Part shown: piece after piece, positions 1 through 10,034 of the stretch | Layout of the letters: every line of letters begins with the position of its first letter | Numbering within the stretch: position 1 is the stretch's first letter | Source of the DNA: Lepraria neglecta | Taxonomy: Eukaryota; Ascomycota; Lecanoromycetes; Lecanorales; Stereocaulaceae | Assembly (NCBI GenBank): GCA_033220425.1 | Contig: CM065647.1 | Coordinates: 3,472,001 to 3,536,000, forward strand | Direction of reading: 5' to 3' | DNA length: 64,000 nt | The notes under the pieces: model-generated | The model's database searches: none | What the model was told of the DNA's origin: nothing | Seen by the model: the letters and a program-made list of their open reading frames with translations, nothing else | Position numbers and translations under genes: made by a program

Positions 1-2
1 CG

Positions 3-143
3 GGTAGAAGGACGGCTGCAGAGCTCAAGCACGCAAAAGAATATAATGAGAGGAGAGAACGGGAACTGAAGCAGGAGAGTGAAGCGAGGAGGCTTGAGAG
101 AGAGGAGAACGAGTGTGAAAGGAGAGGAAGGCAGAAGCATTGA
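3..143 (+). CDS. C-terminal end of a charged coiled-coil protein, cut by the window edge
   Basis: An open frame enters from the left edge and ends at TGA 141-143. It gives about 46 residues that are almost all Glu, Arg, Lys, Gln and Ala (for example ERRERELKQESEARRLERE), which is the look of a single long helix or coiled coil. The coding strand is very purine rich. There is no start, so only the tail is visible and the family cannot be named. A chance open frame in purine-rich DNA is the alternative, but the sharp end of the biased stretch at the stop codon favours a real gene end. Confidence 0.45.
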   Translation, partial: GRRTAAELKHAKEYNERRERELKQESEARRLEREENECERRGRQKH

Positions 144-480
144 CGCGAGGCGTCAAATAGACGGTTATGTACAAACATTTTCGACTGACTTTGTGTATGT
201 TGCATAGCAGGATCAGCGATGTATAACAACAAATCCCCATTCATACAGTTGCGGTCTTGCCACCAACTGTGGTGGTTGAGCCTGTTGTCTTACAATTCGT
301 TCTCAGTAGCGATGTTCTACAAGCGCGAGTCACTACTATTTATAAAATGTCTGAGTTTGGTCCTCCATTATACCCACCGGCATGGCGCAGGCTGCAAATG
401 TCAATTGATATAATACTGCCATTTTGCACGTCCTTCTAATGCTCATTTTCTTCGGAATAATCCATATCCTCTCATATACA
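144..480. other. Intergenic, nothing recognised
   Basis: This spacer lies between the partial gene and the secreted-protein gene. It has short open frames on both strands with no recognisable protein. It presumably holds the 3' end of the left gene and the promoter of the gene starting at 481. Confidence 0.4.
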
Positions 481-1360
481 ATGGTCTATCCTGCGCTCCT
501 CATATTCTCTATACTATCCATACTCACATCCACCGCGCTCAGCGCCCCACAGCAACCCTCCTCAAACGCCTCACCACGCACAAATTTACCCACCCTCCAC
601 GTCTCTTCAAACTTCTCACTCCCCTCAAACTATCTCCCCCAATGCACCGACGACCTCGCCTGGCTGCAGCCCGGCACCCTCAACGCCTCAAACTACGACA
701 CCCCCTGCACCGAAGCCCTCAACATCCTCGCGGGGGTCAAACCCACAGACCACATACCGCGCGAATTCCTCGCCAGGAACGCAGAAGGGATTACCGGGTT
801 CCCGGCCGTAAGGACACCGAGGAAATATACCTACGGAAGTAAGTAACTTTTCGTCTGAATTGATCTTTAGATCAGATGCAGAGTTGCGACTATTTAGATA
901 TTTGCTGACGTGGGAATGGTGTGGGGCGATACGTGAAACCCAATCCTGCACGCTCGTAATAGCCATGTTCAGTGATTTCCAACCCGGTATTATACCCGGC
1001 ATGCATCCTCGGCTGCCAGCGAGGATGGCGCTATCGACGTGGGAGGATGTGATGGGGGAGGCGGAGAGCGTGAAGCGGGATTGTGTTGATAGGGAGAGTG
1101 TGGCGGAGTTTGGGTAGGTGGCTTTTGGTGGTGAGTGATTCTCCCTTCTTTCTTTCTTTTTTTTTTTTGAAGTGAATGTGATTGCTACTGAGAGTGCGTA
1201 TGTTGTTGTGCTTTGCGGATTGCGGCTGATATGAAGGATGTGGGGGTGTATAGCTAGGCTTGATATTGGGATTTTTTTCTGGGCGACAGAGGCGCCGATT
1301 GATAGGGTAATTCCGGAGGGTGTGAGGCCTGTGGTGGATACGGGGGTGGAAACGGCGTGA
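481..1360 (+). CDS. Secreted hypothetical protein, about three exons
   Basis: The ATG at 481 opens a signal peptide: a hydrophobic core (LLIFSILSILTSTAL) then SAPQQP. A Ser/Thr/Asn-rich stretch follows, then a conserved-looking part with paired cysteines (PQCTDDLAWL, DTPCTEALNIL) ending in KYTYG at about 837. A GTAAGT donor follows. The second exon carries SCTLVIAMFSDFQPG and a Cys near 1080 and ends at about 1112 before GTAGGT. A last exon from about 1254 reads GIFFWATEAPIDRVIPEG and stops at TGA 1358-1360. The first acceptor is uncertain. The architecture resembles small Cys-containing secreted proteins of plant- or soil-associated ascomycetes. I do not recognise a named family and no enzyme motif is visible. 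Confidence 0.55.
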
Positions 1361-2908
1361 TTTGTTTTGTTGAGGTAGGGGAATGAGCATTGAAGGGTGG
1401 GTGAGTATGGTGTGTTTGAGCGGTAAGGGCCTTCAATGGCGGCAGAATCGTTAGAGAGATCTGATGTTTGTATGAGCCAACGATAGTTGGCTTCCAGCCT
1501 TCCATCAATGCTCAACTCCTTGCTCGATTGTGATCAGGGCATTCTAGTTCCAATCTTTGATCTCACAGATACCATTCAGCTCGAATTTAGCATTATTGCG
1601 AACGGTGTTTTGCTCCGTTAGACGACAGCAAAGCAGGTTAGATCGGAGTTCTTCGATGTTTATCCTCAGAACTAGCGTTGTTTTACAACCTCATAAATAA
1701 AACATAGCTCCTCCAGACAGCAATACTAGTTAATCAGGTTCCTTTGTTATATATGACCGTCATAGTCAAATTTTCCTCAGAGCTTTCAAAAGTTTATTGA
1801 GATCCTCGTTGTGGCATTATTAACGAGTTTTTTCTCATAGAGCCTCTCAACATATTACGCGGGCTGGTGATAATTTGGGTCAAATAATTGAATTGCATGG
1901 CGGGGATAACTGGTCATTTTCTCAATTCCTGCATCCACATCTTTAGCTCGTTAGCATCCTATGATTTGGAGATGCTGGGAATCGGAATGTCGTGACAGCT
2001 TCGAGTTAAGATACGGTCATCACGGCATAGGTGGGGACGTGCGCAATCGTGATTCAGCAGTGAGTGCCGTGCTGGGCCTTTTTTCGAATTGCAAGGTTAC
2101 TCAAACGAAACGCGAGATGTTATGACTCCTTCATATACATGGCCAATTCGTTTCATTTACCTTGCAGCCCAAAGGATCAGTCTGCTCAAACCAGCTTTGA
2201 TTTGGCGCCAACGGGACAGCAGGCTCGTCACGAGCTCAAGGTCCCGCAGGAGGTGGATGAATAGAACAATCAAGGCTCACGTATCTTGGAACGAGGACTC
2301 CATAGGCATTGATGAGCCCAAGATAGCCAAGCCGATACTATATTTGACTCGTTAGGTCCACTGGTAGACAGAAAACCCCACTTTCTCTTTTGAAACACAA
2401 CATCACATTGACCTATGGTATGGGTAGGTCCGAGACTGAGCGAGCTGCCGTCATTAATAATTGGAGATTGAGGTGTTTGGGTTGTTGCTTAGGCTGGATT
2501 GGAGCTGATTTTGATTTCCTGATGGAGTATCGAGCGGTCTGGTCTCTGAACGAATGGGTTTTGGGAAGTCCTTGGTTATATCTGAGATGGCTATTGGTCT
2601 GGACCCGGAATTTAGGGCTCACCTATGGGTTCTCAGCGGAGCTTGCAATGTTCACGTTTGGATAAGTGCACTATTGAGCATTTGCGTTATGTTGGCAGCA
2701 CTGTAATGTTGTCAGAGGAATTATGTCTATCTATTATACCCAAGATTGCTAGCTTAGAATGGATTATCTATGCTATATACACTGCAAGCTAGAAGCAGAT
2801 CGTTGACTCTGCATGAGGAGTGGAGAGCTATGATGAAGCGATCTCCAAAGAGTACTATTCATGCTAGTCCTTTATTTTTTAATTCTTCATGTTCGACGCT
2901 CTCACCTC
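1361..2908. other. 1.5 kb intergenic stretch without a supported gene
   Basis: Only short open frames occur on either strand, and none shows a domain, signal peptide or coding-like composition. The sequence is moderately AT-rich and without obvious tandem or inverted repeats. It separates the secreted-protein gene from the 3' end of hapX. Confidence 0.4.
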
Positions 2909-4435
2909 CTAGACGTGACTGGGCTCATAAGCAATCCACCTCTTTGCCTCTGTATCACCAGCAGCACCATTACTTCGAGTAGGTAAGATGGTCCTATTGT
3001 TTCCTGTTGATGCTGCTCCATTCGTTTGCTCTGCCTGCGCTACCTCCTTCGCAAACCTTCGATCGAAGAGCTTCAGCACACTCATCACACTCGCAGCTTC
3101 GATATCATAGGTTGTCCTGTCGGGCCTACTTGCGGGCTTTCTCACGGCCGCTAATTGCGGCACCCACGTCGACATTTCCGAGGTGGCCTGATCGAAGCCC
3201 GGATGACGGCTTAGTGTTGTGAAAGCGTCGGCGCAGGTGAGTGTTGGCTCAAAAACGCCGTTGGTTTGCCCTGTTGTTGGATGAGCTGTCCCGTTTACAT
3301 GATTCAAATTGCTGAGGGTGGAAGAGCGAGCAGCAGCAACTGATTTGCAGAAAGATTCGCTTTGGGGATTTGATAGGCACTGCGCGCAAGTGCCCGGCCC
3401 CTTGGCCCAAGGACCCGAACTGACAACGCCGTTGGCAGATTCTTGACTTGAAGTTGGTAGTAAGGAAGGCAGAGGCTTGATGTCGTTTTCCTTAGACAGC
3501 TCGGCGCAGATGCAGATGCCACCGGTTGAACAGAAGCCACACTGATCCAGTGGCGCTGTTGCTGGTATCGAGGATGATGACACAGAGGTGGTGAGAGTGG
3601 GAGGACGGGAGGTGGCAAACTGAGCTGTGAAGTCGATCTCTGCGTTGTCGTCGAAGTTGGAATCTTGGCGAGCGCGTTTGTTGTCTGTAGTTGAGGGAGG
3701 CGAATGTGGACGTTTGAAGGTGGATATGTTTGGGTCGTCGTTCGATTGGCCGCTCATTTCGAAGACATCTTCAATACACTGGCAGCGAGTGGTACTGCAC
3801 TTCCCACACCCTTGCGTAAACTCTCCTGCTGGACCATTGGCCCCTTCCTCCTTCGCACCTGGTTCTCCCACGTACTCGTTCTGTGTAGATCTTCTCGGTG
3901 GCAACGCAACAGCATCCGTCCCATTCATCATCCCCTTCCTCAAAATCTCAACCTCTATCTCCACATTCTGCCGCAACTGTCTCTCCCTCCCCAACGCCAT
4001 CTCCATCTCCCGGTACCTCTCTGGCCACTTCATGACCATACGAGAGTACTCCTCCACCTGGCTCTCTAGCTGCCTTATTCTCCCCCTCAATTCTTCCTGC
4101 TCCCTCCGGTCTTCCTCCTCCATCCTCTTCATTTCCTCCTCCAGCTCTCCCACCTTCGCTGCTCTTCTTTCTCGGAATGCTTTTTGCGCCTCCCTATTCT
4201 GTGCTTTCCGCTTAGTAGGTGGCGTATCGACTGCAGGCTTCCGGCCCGGCTTCGGCTTTGGAGGAAGAACCCAGTGTTTATTGATGGATATTGGTGGCAC
4301 GTTACCTGAGCCGGGCATGGGTGCTAGAGGCTTGTTCATGTTGGAGGTTGCTGGAGTGAGGACTTGTGGTGAGGCAGTTGTCGTGGGGGAGGGTGCGGAG
4401 CTCCCTGGTGAGGGAGATACTGCGTAGGGATGCAT
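2909..4435 (-). CDS. hapX: HapX-type bZIP iron regulator
   Basis: This is a single-exon gene of 508 residues when started at the ATG at 4435; the frame is open further upstream but has no ATG there. Residues about 52-67 match the Hap4-type motif that contacts the CCAAT-binding complex (KHWVLPPKPKPGRKP). A bZIP basic region follows at about 72-95 (KAQNREAQKAFRERR) and then a leucine-zipper-like helix. Three cysteine-rich regions come next: CGKCSTTRCQC, CGFCSTGGICIC and CAQCLSNPQSESFC. The C-terminal part has the family block TCADAFTTLSRHPGFD. In Aspergillus, HapX acts with the CCAAT-binding complex in the nucleus. It represses iron-consuming pathways in iron starvation and activates iron-storage genes in excess; the Cys-rich regions sense iron. 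Length and order fit the family well. The gene reads in the same direction as TAF6 upstream of it. Confidence 0.93.
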   Translation of the reverse strand: MHPYAVSPSPGSSAPSPTTTASPQVLTPATSNMNKPLAPMPGSGNVPPISINKHWVLPPKPKPGRKPAVDTPPTKRKAQNREAQKAFRERRAAKVGELEEEMKRMEEEDRREQEELRGRIRQLESQVEEYSRMVMKWPERYREMEMALGRERQLRQNVEIEVEILRKGMMNGTDAVALPPRRSTQNEYVGEPGAKEEGANGPAGEFTQGCGKCSTTRCQCIEDVFEMSGQSNDDPNISTFKRPHSPPSTTDNKRARQDSNFDDNAEIDFTAQFATSRPPTLTTSVSSSSIPATAPLDQCGFCSTGGICICAELSKENDIKPLPSLLPTSSQESANGVVSSGPWAKGPGTCAQCLSNPQSESFCKSVAAARSSTLSNLNHVNGTAHPTTGQTNGVFEPTLTCADAFTTLSRHPGFDQATSEMSTWVPQLAAVRKPASRPDRTTYDIEAASVMSVLKLFDRRFAKEVAQAEQTNGAASTGNNRTILPTRSNGAAGDTEAKRWIAYEPSHV

Positions 4436-4563
4436 GATAGAGAACTGTGATGACTTTCTCGACGTGTTATGGGTCAAAGTCCATTGTTGCCGGCCTGGTG
4501 TTAAGTGATGTGAATGGTGCGTTTAATACATTACGTGGGTCCGGAAATTAGAGTTATCACAGG

Positions 4564-4572
4564 ATCTGATAA
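4564..4572 (+). promoter_or_regulatory. SreA-type GATA site ATCTGATAA in the hapX promoter
   Basis: ATCTGATAA matches the extended ATCWGATAA consensus of the SreA/iron GATA repressors. It lies about 130 bases upstream of the hapX ATG. A second GATA core (GTGATAAC on the minus strand, about 4553-4560) sits next to it. In Aspergillus, hapX is repressed by SreA during iron sufficiency, so this placement is what the known circuit predicts. The match is sequence-only. Confidence 0.6.
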
Positions 4573-4613
4573 GAATTAGCGTAGGTCTTGGCATTCCGAT
4601 ATCGCTCCCCTAA

Positions 4614-4618
4614 ATTGG
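4614..4618 (-). promoter_or_regulatory. CCAAT box upstream of hapX
   Basis: CCAAT reads on the hapX coding strand about 180 bases before the ATG and about 45 bases upstream of the GATA site. It could bind the CCAAT-binding complex, HapX's partner. CCAAT is short and common, so this is only suggestive. Confidence 0.35.
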
Positions 4619-4902
4619 CGGGTTTACGATCCGCGTGGGGAGAGCGTTGTAGAAGACCCAGAATGATTCTTAGATGTTGATTATTGGCATCTCTATCTCT
4701 TAGTCAATGCCTGGCCACTGAGTGAGTGCGAAGACTACGGATAGATTGTTCAGAAGCCCGTAAAACAAAACCTCCTAGGCTTGCTCTTGGAGCTCTTGAT
4801 AGGTAGCCCCATCCTATGAAAGTAATGATGGTGACAACCCCTTACGCGCCCCACACCAGTCCATGCATCGTAGGCGAAATAGCTCTGATCTTGATGAAAG
4901 AT

Positions 4903-6341
4903 TTAGCACTCTAGTATCGCCTTCACTAGTCTCGGATTTCCGGTCTCCATCACCTTCTCCGCAAGAAGGCTCCCAACCTTTTCAGTCACCGCATTCTTCA
5001 TCTCTACCGCGTGACCGTTAGCCATGCCATTGACAGCACCCACAGTGTCTGCTTCCAACGAGAACAGCGCCTCCACCAAAGCCCCAACGACCATATCCCC
5101 CTCAACCTTCCTGTTCTCATCGTCAAGGACTTCACTCATCATACTTCCATACTCCTTCAAATTCGGCACTATGAGCGCTCGAACAATCTCCACGCCTCCA
5201 ATAGCCTGTAAACCAATAATACCACCAAAGTTAGCTCCTAGAGGTTTGGAGGGATCAAGGAAATGCTTGAGACAAGTGCGAGCGAGGCGCGGTTTCAGCA
5301 TGTGAGATGATTTGCTGTATTTCCGCGTTAGAGCGGAAATGACAGAGGCGGCGAGACGGCGGAGTGGGTAGTGGGCAAGGGCGTCTCCATCCCGGCCAAG
5401 ATGTCTTCCGACGAGACACGTAAGGATTGGTGGGACTAGCGAGGCGATCTGGAGCGACGATCAGTATGCGTAGCCTGTAGACAAGCAGCAAGGGGCAACT
5501 TACGTAGGGATCGACATAAAGACTTTTGTTTTCGAGCATGGCGGACGTAAGCTGCATCATCTGCGTGAGGACAAATAGATTTCTGAGGTTGTGGGTAACC
5601 TTTTCAGCGATGAATTGCACGAAGTAAGGTACGAGTTGGTGGAGGCCTGGGTCGCTCCGTATGCTGGCCAGTGCTGCTAATCTGTATTCATTGTTCGATT
5701 CGTCGAGCAGCGCACTGCATATCCTTTCGAAGTACAGCTGCAGCTCTTTGGAAAGAACGTGCTTCACTAGAGGCTTTACGGTGACCTTGTCGTTGCCGCT
5801 CATGGCTGCCAGATTGGGATTCGCGCTGGGTCCTTTGGGCACTAATTCTTGGTTCCTTGAGTCTGCGGTTGTTGGATTCTGAGGTATCGAAGGTTGTACG
5901 CCTTCGACAGCCAGCCAGTGCGCTGTCCTATGTCAGTCGCATTCGCCTTTTCAAAGACATAGCATGCATACCAGTAAAGGAGATCTCCCTTGGAACTTTT
6001 GGTAGAGGCGCATTGATGAGCTTCTCGAAATCTACTTCCTCATCTTCTACGTAGTAGAGCGGCTGACCGGGCCCTATGGAAGCTTCCCCAAATCTTAATG
6101 GCCTTGTTGACTCGTAGCCATATAACGGCTCGACATTCAAGACGCGTAGTGCCTGCGCTATGTCCTGCGTAGTAAGAGTTGACCGCTTGCTGTGCCGCAT
6201 GAACTTGAGACCCTCCTCTAGAACCTGTGACACTCGGAACTCGATGTCTGAGCAGAAAGCTTGTTGGACATCATCGTTGAGTGAGGCGACACCGAGTGAC
6301 TCGGCCACGTCTTTAATGTTGTCAGGATTCCAGACTGACAT
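4903..6341 (-). CDS. taf6: TAF6, TFIID/SAGA subunit with histone fold
   Basis: There are three exons. The ATG at 6341 gives [18 protein letters not shown], the usual TAF6 start; codons upstream in the frame lack an ATG. The histone fold covers roughly residues 1-70 ([20 protein letters not shown]). Intron 1 (about 5924-5971) joins SFT to [17 protein letters not shown], the block conserved in TAF6. Intron 2 (about 5452-5502) joins LYVDPY to [18 protein letters not shown] inside the HEAT-repeat C-terminal domain, which runs to the stop at 4903. In other fungi TAF6 pairs with TAF9 in the TFIID and SAGA cores in the nucleus. The frame is intact across all exons and the length, about 445 residues, is normal. 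Confidence 0.93.
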
Positions 6342-6931
6342 GATTGCGGATCCTATCGACAACTCTCTTCACAGGACCGCAACCTGATTAAGTCTCCCAC
6401 TATCATGGACGCTGGGTTTCGCTTGGTGCTAGAAGTGATCAAGAGCAACAGGAGAATGATGCAGGGACCTTCTAGCCCAGGGGTGGTCTCTAGAGAATAG
6501 TGTGACCAGGGACGCTTTGGTCGCGTAGCGGTAAGTCCATATGCCTCTCACTTATATGAGAATCACTGAGGATTTAGTACAGTCGTTCGCTTATTAAATT
6601 GAAGTGAGTGTCGTGTCCTACAGTTGTTGGAAGAAAGAACAAAGGAGATGGATCGAAATCGCCATTTAGCCGCGATTGGCGCCTGGTGACGCGGCTAGCG
6701 TCCCAGATTGCCTTGGCGTGTTAGGTTTTCCCTCTGTGATCCATAGAAGCTTCTGACCATGCGGTGAACCGACTTTATCCTATGCTTTGAAGCGCATCAA
6801 AATTCTAGAGTTAAGAGCAAGACCACAAGCCTGCAATGCATCCTCGATTGCCGTGAGACATCAGGATTAGGAGCTCAACACCAATATCATTGGCGACCTG
6901 AGTCAGCAAATCGCCTGCGACTCGCCACCAC
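6342..6931. other. Intergenic, nothing recognised
   Basis: This spacer lies between the TAF6 start and the first F-box relic. A short segment around 6510-6570 looks faintly like a tRNA 5' half, but no arms close. See the rejected list. Confidence 0.4.
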
Positions 6932-8322
6932 CATGGAAGAACTACCTGCGGGGATGAAGTCGCCTGCTGTTTCCGAATCCGCCATAGCTATGGAAAAGCT
7001 ACCTGTAGAGCTGAAGAGTCTGATTTGCAATTCTCTCAACTTTACCGACTTGAAATCGCTTCGCCAGGTCAGCAAGAGCTAGACCCTCGCTCCAGCAGAA
7101 GTTCTCTTCAAAGAGCTCGTAATCACGCAAGCAACTCTCTGACTATATATCTCGCAATGAAATTCTGACTCAATGGGTCAGAATTATCGTTTTCCGCGCA
7201 TATCTCCTGCCCTCTATCCTACCAGAGTTGTGGCACGAAGCGAATCAGAACATCCCTTGGAAAGAGCGGAGACTGAGTGTGGAAGCAGCCTCGCGAAAGT
7301 ATGAGTAGTATGTACTCCTGTATCACGAATAGTAGCGTTTCGCCGATGCATCAGTTGGCTCTGCTCTGATCTCAAAGGCCAGTGGAGCGCTTCCAAACGT
7401 GCACGGTCTCAGAATCAAGAGCCCACGCGTCAAAGATTGTAAACGCTACACCTGGACACATATCTCTGTAGGGCGCTGGTCCAAGACACGGTCCAATCTC
7501 GAAACCCTGATTCTCGAAACCTTAGAGCCTGAGGATAACCCGAGAGTCAGACTTGGAGAAAGTATAGCGAGCATTTTCCCGACGGCATTGGGCGCTAACA
7601 TCACTTCCTTCAGCGCAGGAGTCCTATCCGGATTTTGGGCGTGGACGTCTCTCGAGGTCACGCCGCCTCGAATAATGTTCTAACATCTTAGAACCATCGA
7701 CCTTGAACTTACATCCATCAGCGCTAGTGGAACAACAGAGAAGAAACATCGGTGTATGAAGGTGCTGCGTGAAGACCTAAATGAGGCTTCAAGCCTGAAA
7801 CTGGTTAGCTTGCGCATACAACCACAATGTAAGGCCTGGGGCTTGACTTCCACCGACTATCTAAAGTCCTTTCGGCTAGAATTACCAAAATTGAGACATT
7901 TCACATTTCATGGCTTCGCCACGACTGAAGCTTCTCTTTCACGTCTCCTGTCCGACCTTAGCAGCACTTTGAAATGCTTAATTCTTGAAGATCTCGCTTT
8001 GCATGTCAGTGACACTGGCGTGCCGTAGGGTACATGGTCGTCCCTATTCAGCGGGAGATCTTCACAAGGTTTGACTCTGGACAAAATTACCCTGGTTGAT
8101 TTTGCATATGATGGCTGCAAACGAAACTTGATGGGGCACACACTGAGCGCAATATATCTGGCATCCGTCGAGATGCAATTCTTCATTGCACTGCTTTGCC
8201 TGAAACAGCAATCCAAAAGGGTAAACGTTTCTTCCTCGGAAACATGGATTATTGATTCACCCCGGACGGAATTGCACTTTCTACCTGGGCCCCATGACTA
8301 CCGCCTACGGATCTCTACTTGA
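6932..8322 (+). pseudogene. Decayed F-box gene, copy 1
   Basis: From the ATG at 6932 the frame gives an F-box-like start (KLPVELKSLICNSLNFTDLKSLRQVSKS) and is then stopped at about 7080. Further on, in more than one frame, come pieces of a long C-terminal domain of the fungal F-box/LRR-like kind: SNLETLILETLEPEDNP near 7490, LPKLRHFTFHGFATTEASLS near 7890 and LDKITLVDFAYDG near 8080. These match, in the same order, pieces of the relic at 9209-10034. The two are therefore broken duplicates of one gene. F-box proteins normally bring substrates to SCF ubiquitin ligases. Several stops and frame changes make function unlikely. Confidence 0.6.
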
Positions 8323-9208
8323 TTATCATCTACACGGAACCACAATTCATGACGTTTGCTTCAGCTCTTAAAAGTTCACCACACCATCACCAACATCAAT
8401 AAGCGATCATGGTCATTTCCTGTTCAACTCTGTCATACAATGAGCACCTGCTTATGGTCGAAATTCTCATCATCGAAGCAAACGTAAGACTTTGCCCAAC
8501 ATCAAACCTTCAATGTCTGTGAAAGCCCATGAAGACATAATCTAAGGACCTAGCGCTGCCCATCCTGTCAACGCTCACGACGGCACAAGGATCGCCAAAA
8601 GTAGGGTAAGGCAAAGCGGAAAGCCGTTTTAGTTACAAGTCGAGCGGATGATAAGTGAGCAAAAGCTCAAGAGGGTTGCATTTGGAGCATTCACTAGTCT
8701 GAGCTGCCATCATGCAGAAGGGTTGATCTTAGCAACGGCAAGGCAGGATCCTTTTAAGATTCAAGGCCTACTTGCAATAGCATAGAATACAGTACCTGAA
8801 ACTCTTAACTTGGTTTAGTAAGTGATTGTTGGGTAACAAAAAATTGATAGCCTCTTGCCAAGTGCGGAACTTCAACGTAGACCCAGTCCGCTAGGCGTAC
8901 ACCTCAACGCTAGGTTAGCGCCTAGACTCCAAGCTTCCTTCCTCTTGTGAGCATCGATTGATGACTTCCTAAGACAAAGACATCAGCTTCTTGCATTCTA
9001 ACAGATTATCGTCAATACTGCATTTTGAGTTAATTCCAGGAGAGTGGACACCAACCCCCAGAATACGCAACAAAGCCTGTGAAAATCCCAGCGTGGACCA
9101 CGGGAGTTTCAGAGTTTTAGAGCCACACGGAGTAGGTGACAACACAGAAATCCCCACATTTCGATTGATCGAGGAAGGTAATCAGCAGATCTCTTAGGTT
9201 AATCCGTC
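8323..9208. other. Spacer between the two F-box relics
   Basis: No supported gene is visible. Short open frames exist only by chance. The stretch is about as AT-rich as the relics on either side. Confidence 0.35.
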
Positions 9209-10034
9209 ATGAACGAACTCCCAGGGGAATTGAGGAGCCTCATATGCAGCTTTCTTGAGTTCCCTCAGTTGAAACCAATTCGCCAGATCAATAAAGCCTG
9301 TGCGTATAATTCATCGACTTTCCTTTTCGAGGAGCTATGGATTACACATGCGACGCTGTAGAAACTTGAAGATATTTCCCACCATAGAGTGTTTAGCCCT
9401 TGTGTTAGGACTATTGTGTTCAACTATAATCTTCTACCATCGACTTCCCCGGAAATGTGGCACAAGCAGAACCTAGCACTAAGATCGAGACTAAGTCCAC
9501 AAGAAGTTGGCTTCAAGTGTGAGCAATATGTGCTCCTGTATCGTGAACAGCAACGTTTAGCAAGTCTCCTCACAACTCCGTGTGGCGCAAAAATCAAGAG
9601 TCTTAACCTAGGAGTCTTATCCAGACCTGGAAAAGTTGACGTTGCATTGTCAACGGCGCAGACGAAGGCATGATGGTACCAACACGGACTTGTTGCAAAA
9701 CTTCCGACCGAATCTCCCAAAACCGAGGCACTTTGAGCTTTATGATGCCTACACCACGGAAAGCTTCCTTATCACTCTCCTCACCAGTTTTCGTGCCACC
9801 CTGAAGGGTTTGAGACTTGAAATGCTCTCACTCGTTCAAAGCAACACGGAGTTTCCAGCAAGTACATATGTACCAGCTGGTCTGTGGTCATCTGTCCTTA
9901 CCATATTCAAGTCAGAGAGTTGGAACCTCGATAAGATTCATCTGACGAAGCTCTCATACAACGGGCGTACGGTGAGGAAATTGCTGATGGATGAGTATCT
10001 AATATCCGTCAAGAACGCGATCCTTACTGGATGA
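9209..10034 (+). pseudogene. Decayed F-box gene, copy 2
   Basis: The frame starts at the ATG at 9209 with MNELPGELRSLICSFLEF, clearly parallel to copy 1, and is stopped at about 9360. Pieces further on match copy 1: VRTIVFNYNLLPSTSPEMWH (about 9405-9470), LPKPRHFELYDAYTTESFL (about 9715-9770) and LDKIHLTKLSYNG (about 9930-9965). Compared with copy 1, some 400 bases of the middle are absent. The tandem arrangement in the same orientation indicates an old local duplication followed by loss of both copies. Confidence 0.58.

Larger units (their letters stand above)
4436..4902. other. hapX promoter region / TAF6 3' region
   Basis: The 467-base spacer lies between the hapX start (minus strand, 4435) and the TAF6 stop. 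It holds the GATA and CCAAT sites listed separately. No coding signal is seen. Confidence 0.6.

Noticed and set aside
688-1515. 275-residue minus-strand open frame
   Set aside because: It overlaps the secreted-protein gene on the plus strand, is low in complexity and shows no domain.
3627-4427. 266-residue plus-strand frame across hapX
   Set aside because: It is a shadow of the hapX coding strand; the opposite strand carries all family motifs.
6505-6580. tRNA-like segment (GGTCGCGTAGCGGTAAG then CTCTCACTTATATGAG)
   Set aside because: It has an A-box-like word and a small hairpin, but no acceptor or T arm closes and no proper B box lies at the right distance.
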